A stretch of 64,000 bases of DNA from Hepsetus odoe (taxonomy: Eukaryota; Chordata; Actinopteri; Characiformes; Hepsetidae), in NCBI GenBank assembly GCA_017165825.1, contig CM029378.1, positions 14,074,908 to 14,138,907 on the forward strand, written 5' to 3'. Shown here piece after piece: positions 50,238 through 63,087 of the stretch. The position numbers and the translations under genes were made by a program. Within the stretch, counting starts at the first letter, position 1; each line of letters opens with the position of its first letter. Below the pieces are notes generated by a model. It saw only the letters and a list, made by a program, of their open reading frames with translations, was not told the DNA's origin and searched no databases.

Positions 50238-50965
50238 GTGATGAATTGTGTTATATGTATATATATGTATGTATGCATACATTTGCATGCATACATTGTG
50301 TTATTTGTATTGTGTTAAACATTTCTCTGTCCTGTTTCACTGCAGTGGAAAAGTGCGTGATTTTCATTATGATAATATTGCACGTAAACCTGCAGTGCAT
50401 GAGCAGGGTTTTTATTCATTAGACTTAATCCTGTTGTCTACGCTCTTTACAGCTGATATTATTGTTTCAGTAGCTTCTCATTTCTCCAAAGGTAAATAAC
50501 TTGGCACCAATGGCCCTGCAAGTGGCAGGAGTTTTTCATGTTTATGTGTTTTTCTAAATATATGTTAATAATAATATGTAACATTTTAATAATAATAAAA
50601 CACCATATTTTACACAACATTTAAAGGTGAAATGTAATGTTTTATAAGATCAGATACACATCTTTGTTTGCATTACGGTTATTTTTTGGCATCCTACATT
50701 CAACACACATGTTTTTAGTTTAACTTTAGAATGAATAAAGGATAAAGGAAGAAAACAGCAACTGAAAGGTGACTAGACTGTGCACTTCACAGTGAAAGAG
50801 TAATTTTAAAAGGGTGCCCTGTGCAATTGCTTAACAGAGCAAAGGGAAGCTACTAGCATGTCTGTCAAGATATAATACTGTAACAACCAAATCCCTTTAT
50901 TTACAAAAAAAACAAGAAATAAAGTCTGTGAAGGCTTTGCTATCCCAAACTCTAGAACAATCTCA

Positions 50966-50999
<34 letters not shown>
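50966..50999. repeat. (CA)n microsatellite
   Basis: About 17 CA units. Confidence 0.95.
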
Positions 51000-51004
<5 letters not shown>

Positions 51005-51789
51005 AGAGTGAGAGAGTGTGTCCACACTACATGGTAAAATCACACGTTCATTCTATTGTGACATTCTCTTAGTTTCGATTCAAATATATTCAGAGCATTG
51101 ATGCCAGCATTGACTCCACATAGAAACCTTCTAATGTGTAAATTATTAATTACTCTGCAGCTGGGTAATTCTCTGTTTTTGCAAGAGATAAAAATCTTAA
51201 GCAATCTTCTCATTATTGGTGCTGCGTTTTCAGCAGAAAAAGTGCAGGACTTTTCAATGCTGCTGACTATTCAGTCTTCAGATAGAGGTGGTAAGGTATT
51301 GAGGAAGCTTATTCTCTGTGGGTAGGCAGTTCTTTGATTCCATGTCTCATTACACCGGAGGAGTTGTGTGGATAGAAGCAGCAGAATGATCTGCTATGCG
51401 TAATGGATGAGCACGTGAAGCATGATACAGGGTTGTCTCACCATTTCATATTCTGAGAGTTAAGTGGGGGAATATTGTGGCATATAGTCATCATCACTGA
51501 TTTGACACGTAGTAATGATCAAGGGGACTTGGAAAGAATATTTTAGCCTTCTAACAGGGAGTGCACTGAGAATACACAGAGGAGGCATGCAAAATGTCTT
51601 GGGCCTACTTGATTCTCTCAAGGACAAAAATATTTGCATTCTGGAAGGACCTTGAAGCTGCTGTCTTCTGCTAAAAGCATAAAATCCTTTAACTTCTCAT
51701 TAATGTCAAGAACATAAGTTTCAGGTTTAATGTTAGAGTCCTTAAAACTGTCTTGGACTATTCTGAAATTAAAATTTAAGAGTGATTGG

Positions 51790-51930
51790 AATCAGTTTCA
51801 TAGAAGAACCCTCTTTGGCTCTTGAACTATCACTTCGCTTTCATGGTTCTCTAAAAATACTTGAAAGAAACCACTAAATTTAAGGGTTCATGATTAACAT
51901 GAAAGCAGCTCTTCTGTGGCATTGGCATAT
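51790..51930. repeat. Interspersed repeat of 'ggttcttc' type, second copy
   Basis: agaagaaccctctttggctc on the left and agctcttctgtggcattggc on the right are partly inverted, as in a small hairpin-forming element. Confidence 0.4.
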
Positions 51931-52479
51931 ATACATACATGGGGGGTGGGGGGGGGCTAACATGTTTATTTTTTTTAAATGATGAGACACTGCCCTCTGC
52001 TGGTTAGTAGAAATGAGCTCAGTTAAATGATTGCACCATAACAAACTGGATTGAGAAGAAAATCCTATATATAGGAGAAGAAAGTCCTATATAGTAGTTC
52101 ATCTTGTTGCAGAGCTTCATCTGTACAATCCTTTATTACTTGCACCTTGAAAGAAGAGCAGGATGAGAGAGAAGAACAGAACAAGACTTCTTCAAAGATC
52201 TATTTGAAAAAGATGTTTCTACCCCAAAGACAGGCAAGCTTAAAAATTGATTATTGATTCTGATGCTCTGAACAGTCAATATCAACAGTTTTCATTATTA
52301 TCAGCAGTATAACTTTATAGTTACAGATATGCTGGAGCTATGGATACTGTAGTCACCTATTGTCTTTCTAACTCTAGTTACTGTTCTGCACTTTTATGTT
52401 AACTCTTACAACTCTTAAAGCTTACATTTATTGTTCTGCCATGAATCACTTACACCTCATGCACTCTGTATTTTAGGAA

Positions 52480-52570
52480 TTACCTCAGGGTAATTTACTG
52501 CTCTTGCCTTGAACCCACCAACCTTCAGTAACAGGGACTAGTCCCTTACCACTAGGTTACCACTGCCTGG
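52480..52570 (-). mobile_element. SINE-like tRNA-head fragment
   Basis: 'cttgaacccaccaacctt' and 'cttaccactaggttaccactgc' look like the minus-strand tRNA-like head of a SINE of the third type. Short and diverged. Confidence 0.4.
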
Positions 52571-54715
52571 TGATATATTATTTTGTTGCGTTTTATGTTG
52601 ATTGTATTTTCTTTTTCCACAGCTGCACTCTGTTAGAAGGCATTCAAGGAAGAATTTTTATTATACATGAATCTTGAAGAAATAAGCTTCAAAGAGCAGC
52701 ATTGCACAGGCCAATGGCCAGCACTGTAGAGTGCAGCTCACAAAGCACAGCATGTTAGAGTTTAACTGAACAAAACGTCCAGGGATTTGCAAATGCCATT
52801 ATTGTGGATATAAAATGGGTAAGTTCTTTATATTTGCTATTTTGATTGGCTCTTATAATTTTTTATATCATGCATTATCAACAAACTAATGATGGATTCT
52901 TTATAGGTTTTCATTCATTTTGTGGACATATGTGAAACAAGTTTTTTATTGAAGAGCTTTTTTTAAAGATACTGTAATGCAATTAAATGTTAAGTTTTCT
53001 GCAGTCATGAAAAGATACCTCTAAGAATCATAGCTTGGAAAAGATTTTTGTTGTGAAATGCTGTATTTAAAAAATTTGTTTTAATTTTAATAATTTTATT
53101 TAGTTAATGACATTTTAAAAATACATTTATTACTTTGTGAAATAAGCTGTAGGTCAGCTTGAAATATTAGCATGAAAATAAACCAGTAGCATTACCTCGC
53201 CTTCTTGCTTGTTGCTTAAAAGTAGGAATTTTATGCCAACTTTTACATTTTTAAACTGGGGATGGTGACCAGCAATCATTGACGGGAGAGGAAGCATTCT
53301 TGGGTGAGCATGAGAATGTAACATTAAAACATAAAGCACCTTTAGTTGCCAGAAAGTTCACGGTTTAAATCACCCAACTTGATAGTGAGTGAGAATGATT
53401 AGATGCATTCACTACTTTCATTTTGGACTTTGTTCATGGGACTATCATAACCAGTCAAAAAGCCCCCATTTCAAAATAGAGTGCTTATAGACCATAACAA
53501 GCTGTTGAAATTGGCTAATTGAAAGGAAACATGGCCTCAGTAAGCGAATCTTCAACTAGAAAAAATGTTATATATTCCAAAGCGCTTTCAAGAAGAAGGT
53601 CTAGGAAAGAGTGTGGAAAATGATGTTGGTTGTACAGTCTATTATAGCTCAAATCTGGGGTAAGTGTAAACATATTACAGATAAAAAGAGGAAAACAAGT
53701 CTCTAGTGGCTAAAGAGGAGCTATCATGGAGCGTGGATCATTGGATTAAAGTGATAATCAGAGCTGAATAAAGAATCTGCACTGGCCAGGGAAATTCTAG
53801 ATCTTTGATTGTTTTCTTTGCCCCTCTCTTTTACAATGTAAGCTGCATGTAAGGGAAGGGTCAGGGGAAATGGCAGTTATTACCTCAACAGGCAAAGCGC
53901 AAGTGTATTCAGTTTCAGAAGTCGTTGTTTAAGCTGGTGTCTTTCACACTAATGACCAATACAAAAAACTTTGACTTAAATGCAGAAAAAATGTTAGAAA
54001 CAACAATAAACCAACAACATGTGTAAAAAAAAAAAGGCAGAAGTGGATTTTTAAGCACTTTTTAAGCTAGATAAAAGCATTTCAGTTACTTGTTCCACAG
54101 TCATGTTTTAGGTTGAACAGACACGGAGTTTCTGAAATGAAACAAATAGAACTCACTTCCATTTGCCCAGCACACTAATTAAAACTAACCATTTCCTGGC
54201 ACTATGACCACCATCTGCATTTCCACAAAGAGGCTCTGAATACATAGCTATAATGAACGTGCACGTTTGTGCATGCTAATACAAGGCAAGTTTCTGAGGA
54301 ACACCATACCTACATATTTGCACACAGTAAAATTTGCAAGGTGCAGTTATGCTTGGGAACAGACACTGTTCCACAGAGATGAGCACTGAGGATGTTCCAA
54401 GCAGTAACAAGAAGTTGCCAGTGTAACAGCAGAAGTGGTTAGACTTCCTTCGGCTCATGTTCTGTGGAGGGCTACAGAGAGTAAAGACCTACAACTGAAG
54501 TTAATATTTTAGCACATTACTGTGTGATCAGTCTACCTAACACAAATGCCAGCATTGCTCCAACCCCATGAGAAGGATGGCACAGACAGGAAAAAGTGCC
54601 CTTACTTCATTTATAAACCAGTATTCCAGTTTCTTCTAACCCTGCTGTATGGCACCCAACATCTGCTTTCAGTGCTCTCATCAAGGACAATGTCTATTTT
54701 TGATGACACTACCTT

Positions 54716-54835
54716 TCATAGCTGCCCACTGCTGCTGTTTGATGGGTTAAATGCAGAGGTCCAATTTCGTTGAGGTTCACTGAGTGCTGTGCTGTGACCT
54801 CCCAATGACAAGAATATTCACTTTCACTTTAAGTT
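54716..54835 (+). mobile_element. SINE type 2, 3' fragment
   Basis: Tail modules only: gatgggttaaatgcagaggt, tttcgttgaggttcactg and aatgacaagaatattcac. The head is missing. Confidence 0.75.
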
Positions 54836-57044
54836 TCAAAATGTAGCATTCACACTCTGTTCTATACAGTCTGTACATACAAATATATTCCGAAAGTGCT
54901 AGTGTAAAAATCACTGTTTTATACATTATACCTGTCTATTCAGCTCACAACAGCCCTGCCCAATCACAATGAAGTTGTTTTAATGGAAAACAATACAGGG
55001 CAGCCAGTCTTAGCAGAGCCCTTTCATAGACCAATCATCCACAGCATTAAAACAATTACAAGAAAAATATAAGACATGGTCTCTTTAATCTACAATCTTA
55101 GAAAAATTCATTTTTTGACTTAACTAGACTACCTTATAATCAGTATGAAATATGTACATTGTGTAGAGGTTTTTTAAACTTAAAAAAAATCTTTAAATTA
55201 ACATCTTACTTGCTAAAATGACTCTATTTTAAAGGATCCCAAAATAATAATTTTTTTACTTTTATCTTCACAACTGTTAAATATAGACACCATAGCAGAG
55301 GAGACCCAGCACTGAGAGCTGTACAGCACTGTTACCATGAATCAAAGACCATGACAAAGCAAATAATATTTCTCTTTTTCCAGCGTTTGAAAGAATCTGT
55401 TTCATTTCTCTTGTGTGGAGACTTGTTTATCTGGAGATAACACTTTAAAATCTGTTATTTTCTGATTGACCAATGAAACAATATTATTGCTCTTCCGTTA
55501 TGGATTCTCCTTCATTTGTGATTCCTGTGCCAGTTCAATAAAGGATAATTACCTCCATAATGTAGACTTTTAATTTTAAAGCAAGATGGGATAGGAATCC
55601 TACAGAGATCAAGCAACTCTCCTAATTAAGTTGACTGAGCGAGTGAATCAGCATTACTAGGTAAGGATTTACTGAGGGAGTGGCTTCACATTGATGAGGG
55701 AGCGTATCACAGCATAGCATCATCAGCCTAGAAGTCAGAAATGTTACTGCCACCTAAAAAGTGATCTCAAGGTGTGAACATCTAAAAGAGAGGTTAATAT
55801 TTTAATGAATTCATAGACGTGCTATGGCATCTGTAATTTGGTGATGTGTTTGTGCCATTTGAAAGTCAGTACAAATGGCAGACCAAACGGATAAAGGACA
55901 ACAGACAGAGGGAAGATCAAAGCTAATACCTCAAAGTGGTTTTACCCACTAAATTAGTCTGGGAGCAGAAGATAGCTGGGTAATAGTGCGGTTCATTACT
56001 TTCAGCATGTTCAATCAGCCATAACATATATAAACTGCAAATACTGCCATCGGACACTGATTTGCATATTCCTTCCCGTGATTAGAATATAGTTTATGGG
56101 CAAGGCAAACACTGTTGAAGGAATAACCTTAAACATGTAGCTTAGCATATGTATTCAAATTTTAAAGTGTCTGTATTGTTTATTTTGTGTAAAACACAAA
56201 ACAAACAATATATACATAACAAACACAAACATCATGCACATAATATATACAAACAGTGTATCTAAATTTCCGATGATAATAAGTAGATAATCAAGTTCAA
56301 TGATGAGTAACAATCCAAAATTTGCATGTTCATGGTCATTAAGTATTTCAGTAGAGTGGGATGTGGTGCAGTTAGTAGTGAGTTATTATTATACATTATT
56401 GTTGCTGTGTTACATGTTTTGTCACTAGTTTATCACAAAGGCAAGTTTAATCAAGTTTCATCATATTCTTACAGTATATATATTACAAAATACATTTGCA
56501 AATGAGAATAATATGAATAACCAGAAGACAACAATGTCATAAATCTTGTAATGAATGCAAAATATTTCCATTAAAAAGGTCAGGGATGTACATATCCCTC
56601 TGGTGGACCGCTCTGCAGTCTCACCCTTGAGCACTACAACAGGACTCTGCTACATGGGAGAGGGTGAAAAGTATTTTTATATTTTTGAAAATACTGTTAA
56701 AAAAAATTATGTATGGGTTAAACCAGTGGTCCACCCTCCTACAAATCTGCTTTACTGTAGAGTTTAGTTCAGACCTACATCTTACCTGCTGCTTAATCCT
56801 TACTTAATACTAAGGCATCTGATCTAGCCGATCAACATCTGAAAAAAATTAATTCCTTGAAATAGATGCCATGTTTTTCTGTCAGGGTGTTAATGGAAAT
56901 ATGCCTTTTGTAGACTTCATATAACAGGGTGCCTAGAGAGGAGTTGTGGTTTTGTATGAGGAAGTCAGGGCTGGCAGAAAAGTATGTGAGAGTAGTTCAG
57001 GATATGAATAAGGGCAGTGTGACAGTGGTGAGATCTGCAGGAGA

Positions 57045-57485
57045 AGTGACTGATTAAGGTAGAGGTGGGATTACATAAAGGATCAGCAGATTGATGGACG
57101 AGGTTAGACAGGAGTCCCCTAGACAATGATGTTTGCTGATGATATTGTGATCTGCAGCAAGAGTTGGGAGCAGCTTGAGGAGAACCTGGAGAGATGGATA
57201 TATGCTCCAGAAAAGGGAGGTATAAAAGTGAGTAGAAACGAAAAGGAGTGTGAACAAAAGGGAGGACAGTCGAGTGGTTAGGATGCAGGGAGTAGAGGTG
57301 GAGGAATTTAAATTCTTGGGATCAACTGTTTAGAGTAACAGTGAGTGTGGAAGAGAGGGTGAAGAAGAGAGTGCAGGCAGGTTGGAATGGGTGGAGATGT
57401 GTGGCAGTAGTGATCTGTGACAGATGGGTACCAGTGAGAGTGAAAGGGAAGGTTTACAGGACAGCAGTGAGACCAGCTATGTTAT
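57045..57485 (+). mobile_element. RTE-like LINE, RT catalytic region relic
   Basis: Plus-strand frames contain MFADDIVICSKSWEQLEENL (catalytic FADD box), EEFKFLGST and GRVKGKVYRT-like parts, with stops and frameshifts. It is truncated at about 57485. Confidence 0.75.
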
Positions 57486-58179
57486 ACGTATATATTGAAA
57501 ATTAAACATATTTCTTAATGTACGTATAATTACTTTATTATATTTGTATTATAGTTTTTTCAGTGTAATTTCGTTAAACTGTCTCAGAATTTATCATTAT
57601 ATCACTCAAAACTTTATCTTTAGGGTTTCATCATATTTACACAGTTAATGCCTTAAACTTAAGAGAGTGTAAAAAATGTAATTGCATAAACATTTCATTT
57701 TAAGTATACTACTAGCCCATGGTCTTCATCCAATTTCTCATCCTTTATAAGGTTTTCTTTCATCATACAGGTGTTCCTCTATTAGCTACAGAAAATACAA
57801 TTATTAATACAATTCAGTAATCCTGCTTTCCGTTTTCTTCTGGGGAATGCTGATTCACAGAAAGCTCTTATTGCACATGGCTTTACATATTTCATTATCT
57901 CCACTCAGAACACATGCATTATTGACACTGTTCAGAAATAGATTTTAAAGTGTTAGCTGGATGATTTCCTCAGTTTAACAGAGCTCTAGGAGCTGTATTT
58001 GATGCACTCAGTGTGATTTGTCACAAAATAATGTAGTTCTTAAAAAGTATCATATATGTTCTCTTATTTGAACCTTGCCTTGTATTTTATCTTTGCTTTT
58101 TCAGATCTTTTAAATTATTATTAAAACTGTTTTTAAATAAAGAAGTTTTAAATTAATAAGCCCATTAAAAGCCATTTAA

Positions 58180-58185
58180 TAAATT

Positions 58186-58225
<40 letters not shown>
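58180..58225. repeat. (ATT)n microsatellite
   Basis: About 14 ATT units in an AT-rich stretch. Confidence 0.95.
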
Positions 58226-58227
<2 letters not shown>

Positions 58228-58624
58228 TAAATACCTTGTGAGGGAGGGAGTGACATTTCATCAAATGGATTGATTTATAACTACATTAACTCTACAGTGC
58301 AATATATGCAGACTTTTAATATTAATTCATTAGCACTGAAAATCATAAAGCACATCTCCTTTTAAGCCCAAGATTTAACACAATAAAACAGCAGCTGTGC
58401 AAGCCAGTGCTGTATAATATTTTTACACTTTCCTTTAATTTTTTGCTCTGTAGGGGTTGATCTATAAATTGAATGGTTTTGCCTGAGCCAGCTGTAAAAT
58501 TATTGTATTTAGCTGTTGAAAGTTTTATGAATGTTTTTCTAATATCATTCTAATTTTTTTTTTACATGGGTTAGTGTGTAAATTATTACACAGTATTTGT
58601 AAAGTGGATCTGGGTTTGGTTCAC

Positions 58625-58885
58625 AGGTGGGGTGGTCTGGGTGGAGTTTACATGTTCTGCCTGTTTGTCCGTGGGTTTCCTCTGGGTTTTCAACCTTCCT
58701 TCCATCTGGAGATGCTAAATTTGATTGGAGATGCTAAATTTTCCTCTAGGTGTGAGTGCTTGTGAGTGTGTTTATCTATGTGTCTGCCCTGTGATAGACT
58801 GGCAACCTTTCCAGAGTCCTTTCCCCCCTGTAATAGCTGAGACAGGCTTCAGCACTGCCCGCAACCCTAATGAGGTCATCTATGA
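58625..58885 (+). repeat. Common fish interspersed repeat
   Basis: Carries 'gtggagtttacatgttctgc', 'ccgtgggtttcctctgggtt', 'ctgtgatagactggcaacct' and 'gagacaggcttcagcactgc', a module string found throughout teleost genomes. It shares the 'actggcaacct-ttccag' part with the type 1 SINE tail. No coding content. Confidence 0.6.
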
Positions 58886-59769
58886 TCACTTACAAGGAGT
58901 CATAAAAGGGGCACTGGGAATAGAATATATTAAATACTAAATATGAAAATAAACATACCTTTTGAAGTTTTTATTTTTATTTAATTTCATTTTTCTGAGC
59001 ATAAAATTTGCCCTTCAAATTATGGCAATGATGTGAGTCAAAAAATTTCAGGAATTCCCACCTACATGCCGAATTGCTGCCCATAATGTTTCCATAATTT
59101 CTTCTACATGAGCAATTAGACTGAGATTTTAATTGATTACATCAAGAATACAAGTAAAACAAAAAAAACACTGGGGAAAATGGACATGGCCAAACAAACA
59201 AAAATTGCATTCTTTATAATGATCAAATTATTCATGATTAGCAACTTAAATTTAAAGACATGGCAGAACGGGTTTTGATGGGATTAAAGTAAATGTGAAG
59301 TTATCATTTCTTTTATTTATTTATGGCCCACACACTGTAGTCCATGCAAGTTCACTTATTGTGGCATGTGTGGGCCCTATGACCTATCAAAGGTCATCCT
59401 CCTTCACCTGGTAGTGGAGCTCTCCTATTAGCAGTAACCTACTTGAAAGGTTATAGAGCCTGCTGAATTCTAACTGAAGCTACAGAACTAGGGTGTACAA
59501 GCCCAGGCTGCAGGGATTGTAGGACAGGGTTCCCTCTATATAAATACAATCTGGGGCAGCAACTGAAAGATGCAGACTCAGGAAGACAAGAACGAAATTT
59601 GCATGCAGACTAGACAGAGAAGACAACATGCACATGCCTACACTGACAAAGGAAATGCTGAAGAAGGCACAGCAAATGGATGGGGATAAAGAGAAAACCA
59701 GTAGAAAACGTTAAAAAATATTATTCATTAATTATGTGGCATGAATGGCAAATGCATTTCAATAGTATG

Positions 59770-60000
59770 GATATTACTTTGTCATGGACCACAAACCTAA
59801 GCATTAGTGCAGACCAAGTACAACCCATTCAATAGCTTTCCTTATAGCAGTGGCTTCTTTCAGCAGAAAAACGTGCCCTGCAACACTGCAAAAACTGTGC
59901 AGGAAGGATTTGAGAAACATGATAAGGAGTTTGAGGTGCTTGTCCTCCAAATTTACCACATCTTAATCTGATCCACCATCTGTGAGAAGAGCTGGACAAA
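59770..60000 (+). mobile_element. Tc1-like transposon, catalytic-region relic
   Basis: A plus-strand frame reads FQQKNVPCNTAKTVQEGFEK, then HDKEFEVLVL, which is the second catalytic Asp region of Tc1 transposase with the DNAPCH motif mutated. A stop and a missing SPDLNPIE region show decay. Confidence 0.65.
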
Positions 60001-60559
60001 CTAGTCTTTTCTAGGCTATTTTATTTTTTTATTTTGGTTGATGATGTATGTTTGTTTGTTTGTGTGGTGTGTGCTTATATGCCTGTAAATAACATTTCCC
60101 CCATAATCACCTTTCCGCATCTAAAAGGATGCTAAAATGTTAATTACAGGCTGAATGATGTATATAACCCTACTTATGATGATATGTGGAGAGATTGAAG
60201 CTAGCCTTTCTCCCCCCTCTGGTAGTTGCCCACAAGTGGCACTTGTGGGCAAGGATTTGGCACTTCCCTACACCTGGGATGGTAATTGGCTATAGTCTAG
60301 GGAAATCTCATTCCTGTGCTTCCATCCATGCAGCCCACACCAAAGACAGCTTCTGATCTTGTAAACATAAACAAACCTCTAGGTATGTCACAGTTACATA
60401 TTTACACACTAAAAAATAAAAAAACTTCCAGAGTCTCAAAAATAACTTCAGCTTATTATATTTATTCTTGGATGCAATTGTGCAATTTTTTTCATTTCTA
60501 TTTGACTGAACTTTTGAGTGGCTACAGTTATTTTACAGACTCACTCACTGAGTTTGGGA

Positions 60560-60755
60560 AGGCGGTCTGTCTCTTTGACAGACAGGTACCAGCGGGAATG
60601 AAAGGGAAGGTTTACAGGATGATAGTGAGACCTGCTTTACTTTACAGCTTAGGCAGTGATGCTGACAAAAAACAAGCAGCAGAGCTGGAGGTGGAGATGC
60701 TAAGAATTTTACTGGGTGGGATGATGATGGACAGGATTAGAAATGAATATATTAG
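60560..60755 (+). mobile_element. RTE-like LINE fragment interrupted by a SINE
   Basis: Frame reads MKGKVYRMIVRPALLYSL, then AAELEVEMLRIL and MDRIRNEYIR. It is cut by the type 2 SINE at 60756. Confidence 0.7.
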
Positions 60756-60972
60756 AGAGGCAGCGGTGGCCTAGTGGTTAGGGAGTTGGCCACTGGATCA
60801 GAAGATAGTGGGTTCAAACTCCTTGCCAGTAGGTTGCCCTGAGGTACCCTTGAGCAAGGTACCGTCCCTGTCGATGCTCCCCAGGCGTTTGCATGGGTTA
60901 AATGCAGAGGTCCAATCTCATTGTGGTTCACTGTGCTGTAGTCACTTTCACTTTCAATAGCTAGAAACTGAA
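60756..60972 (+). mobile_element. tRNA-derived SINE, type 2, with target-site duplication
   Basis: The tRNA-like head resembles type 1, but the 3' part is different ('gggttaaatgcagagg' and 'gtcactttcactttcaa'). An 11-bp repeat (gaatatattag) at 60745-60755 and 60973-60983 brackets it. It inserted into an RTE-like LINE relic. Confidence 0.85.
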
Positions 60973-60984
60973 GAATATATTAGC

Positions 60985-62820
60985 TCAAAAATACACGTCT
61001 GAAAAAAGGTTTTCCTTTTTAGCAAATCAACTTTTTTCTTATTTTTTACTTGTTATGTTTCATCAGAGGTAAGTGTTCTTATGAAAAAGGCTGAAGGAAG
61101 AAGGTTAGTGTTCCTTTTGAGAATCTATTATATAGAGTGAAAAAGCACCATAAATATTAACCTGAATCATTTACAGTTCTTCTAAAAATGTAGGACATCT
61201 ACATAAAACTGTGATTAAATTTCTCAGATAAATGTTAAATACATATAAAAAGTTATATAACATGTTGCTTAACTACATGAAACTAGTTGATTTATGATGA
61301 AATAATGTTATGTGTTTGTATGTGTTGTCTCCAGTGAAATTGTCAGTACAGTTCATGTGATTTTGAAATTAAGGGCAAAACACTGAAATTTCTTGATTAA
61401 TCTTCTATGTTGTTCCATGTAAGATTATGCACAACGGGACATTATCTATATCGTGTCTATGTTTAAACAGTGAGTATTTGATTTATGTTATACTGAAGCA
61501 GAAGTAAATGTAAGTACATATTACCAATGCTAAAGTGTAATCACCATCATTGACATTTCATCCGTGGTTGCTGAAGTAAACTGCCATTTTTTACATTTAT
61601 TAAGTCAACCCATTTGTGAGTAAATCAATGATCAAACACTGTACCCCCACTTACTATCATCAGTATATAATGAAACCTTTGGCATTTATATATATGTATA
61701 AAAAAACATACATTTTTCAACCTATCACTGAATTTTTATATATTACATCAGTAATATATTACATATATTGCAGATGTTTCAAACCCAAAAGAAAACACTG
61801 GCATGCACTGGCAAACATCAATAGGAATTGACACTCAATATAGTATGTAATATAGAGAATGCACGACAAATCAAAGAGCATGAAACTACTGTGAATTCAG
61901 TAATTGATACAATTTGAGCTCTAGTTGACCCTCGTCCAACGGTGCCGATCTCAGACATTTTGCATTTTGTCAAAGTGGGTAGAATGAATATGAGCATATA
62001 CAGTTAAACTGAACATATCAAACTGTTCTCAATTCAAGAAAATGAAAACATATTATTCAAATTGTTCACAGCAGACAGTGTATTGCCAAATGAAAATCAA
62101 GAACAAATGATCTGACTTCTTAATCTTGTTTATGTTTGCCATAGCTTATACTGTATTGTGATGCAGATGTGCAAAGTTATTCAGCAATTTCTGCCAGCAT
62201 TTTGAGGTGTTTTCTTAACTATATGATAATCATAACTAATAAAAACAGTCTAGCCCCATGGATATCCTTAATGGAATCCTTAATGGAAAAATGAAAGGAC
62301 TATAGTAATATTGCTGGATTGAATGGTAAAATAAATGTTATTTGCTGGCACAAGATCTTGTTCATCTTTAGATATGACAACACTGCAATAAGACAAAAGA
62401 TATGCCAACAATTAGGGAAAGGTCAACTGGTGAGTAGAGTAAAGACACTTACAAACACAACTTTCAGCAAAAACATAAAAAAGTAGTTACTTCCCATTCA
62501 TGGGCACAGTTACACAGGACTAATAGCAAACTGGTATCACAACATCTAATTAGTAGGTAAGATTTAATATCTTAGCCCCAAAATATCACAGTGCAGATGT
62601 GTAGTGCAAGACTGCCAAGTGAACACAAACACTTAGATGCTCTTTGGAAATGTACGTCACATGGGAATATGGGACAAACATAATATGCACATCATACACA
62701 TGCACTCCTCCCCTAAAAAGCATGTCTCTGCTCAGCTACAGTAAAGGTTGAGTGAGAGATGGATGGTTTACTGAGCAGAGAGGCAAGGCTACAGGTCATT
62801 TCACAATGGGCAATGTAGCT
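60985..62820. other. AT-rich region downstream of the right-edge gene
   Basis: Lies on the 3' side of the minus-strand exon at 62821. It probably includes that gene's 3' UTR, but no convincing polyadenylation signal close to the stop was found. Confidence 0.35.
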
Positions 62821-63087
62821 CTACAGAGGACACACTCGGTTCTCCAATAGCGGAAGCTGCTTGGAGGCTCCGTTTTCATTCTGGTCCTGCTCATCTTCCT
62901 CATCTTCTTCTCCATTGTTCTCCAAGTTGCTCAAGGCCATGGGGACACGTGCAGCAATGGTGGACATCTCTCCTAAGTGGCTCTCCGCTGTGCCAGTGAT
63001 GGCCCCTTTATCAGATGTTTGGTTTATGTGAGATGAGTCTACATTGGCACCATTGCCTTTAAACATCTGAACCAGGCACTTCCTAAA
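62821..63087 (-). CDS. Last coding exon of a second gene, opsin-like GPCR tail (partial)
   Basis: Seen: the acceptor cattttcttcag is followed by an 88-codon open frame starting FRKCLVQMFKG and ending at a stop at 62823-62821. Residues 59-71 are highly acidic (Glu/Asp with Asn/Gln). Known: vertebrate ciliary opsins (rhodopsin, pinopsin, VA opsin) have a phase-0 intron between NKQ and an FR(N/K)C motif just after transmembrane helix 7, and VA-type opsins can have long tails. Inferred: this is the cytoplasmic tail of a ciliary opsin, perhaps VA-like, with the rest beyond the right edge. No upstream exon is visible in 63088-64000. Another GPCR or an unrelated acidic-tailed protein is possible; the lysine-bearing helix 7 is not in view. 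Confidence 0.5.
   Translation of the reverse strand, partial: FRKCLVQMFKGNGANVDSSHINQTSDKGAITGTAESHLGEMSTIAARVPMALSNLENNGEEDEEDEQDQNENGASKQLPLLENRVCPL

Larger units (their letters stand above)
50250..57040. other. Long stretch without recognised genes
   Basis: Apart from the CA repeat, the small repeats and the SINE fragments listed, no coding or RNA gene could be supported. Its low repeat load leaves room for conserved non-coding elements, which a single sequence cannot show. Confidence 0.4.

Noticed and set aside
49922..50318. Overlapping frames of 93-101 codons
   Set aside because: Translations of the type 1 SINE; the same peptides recur at 27.5 and 23.0 kb.
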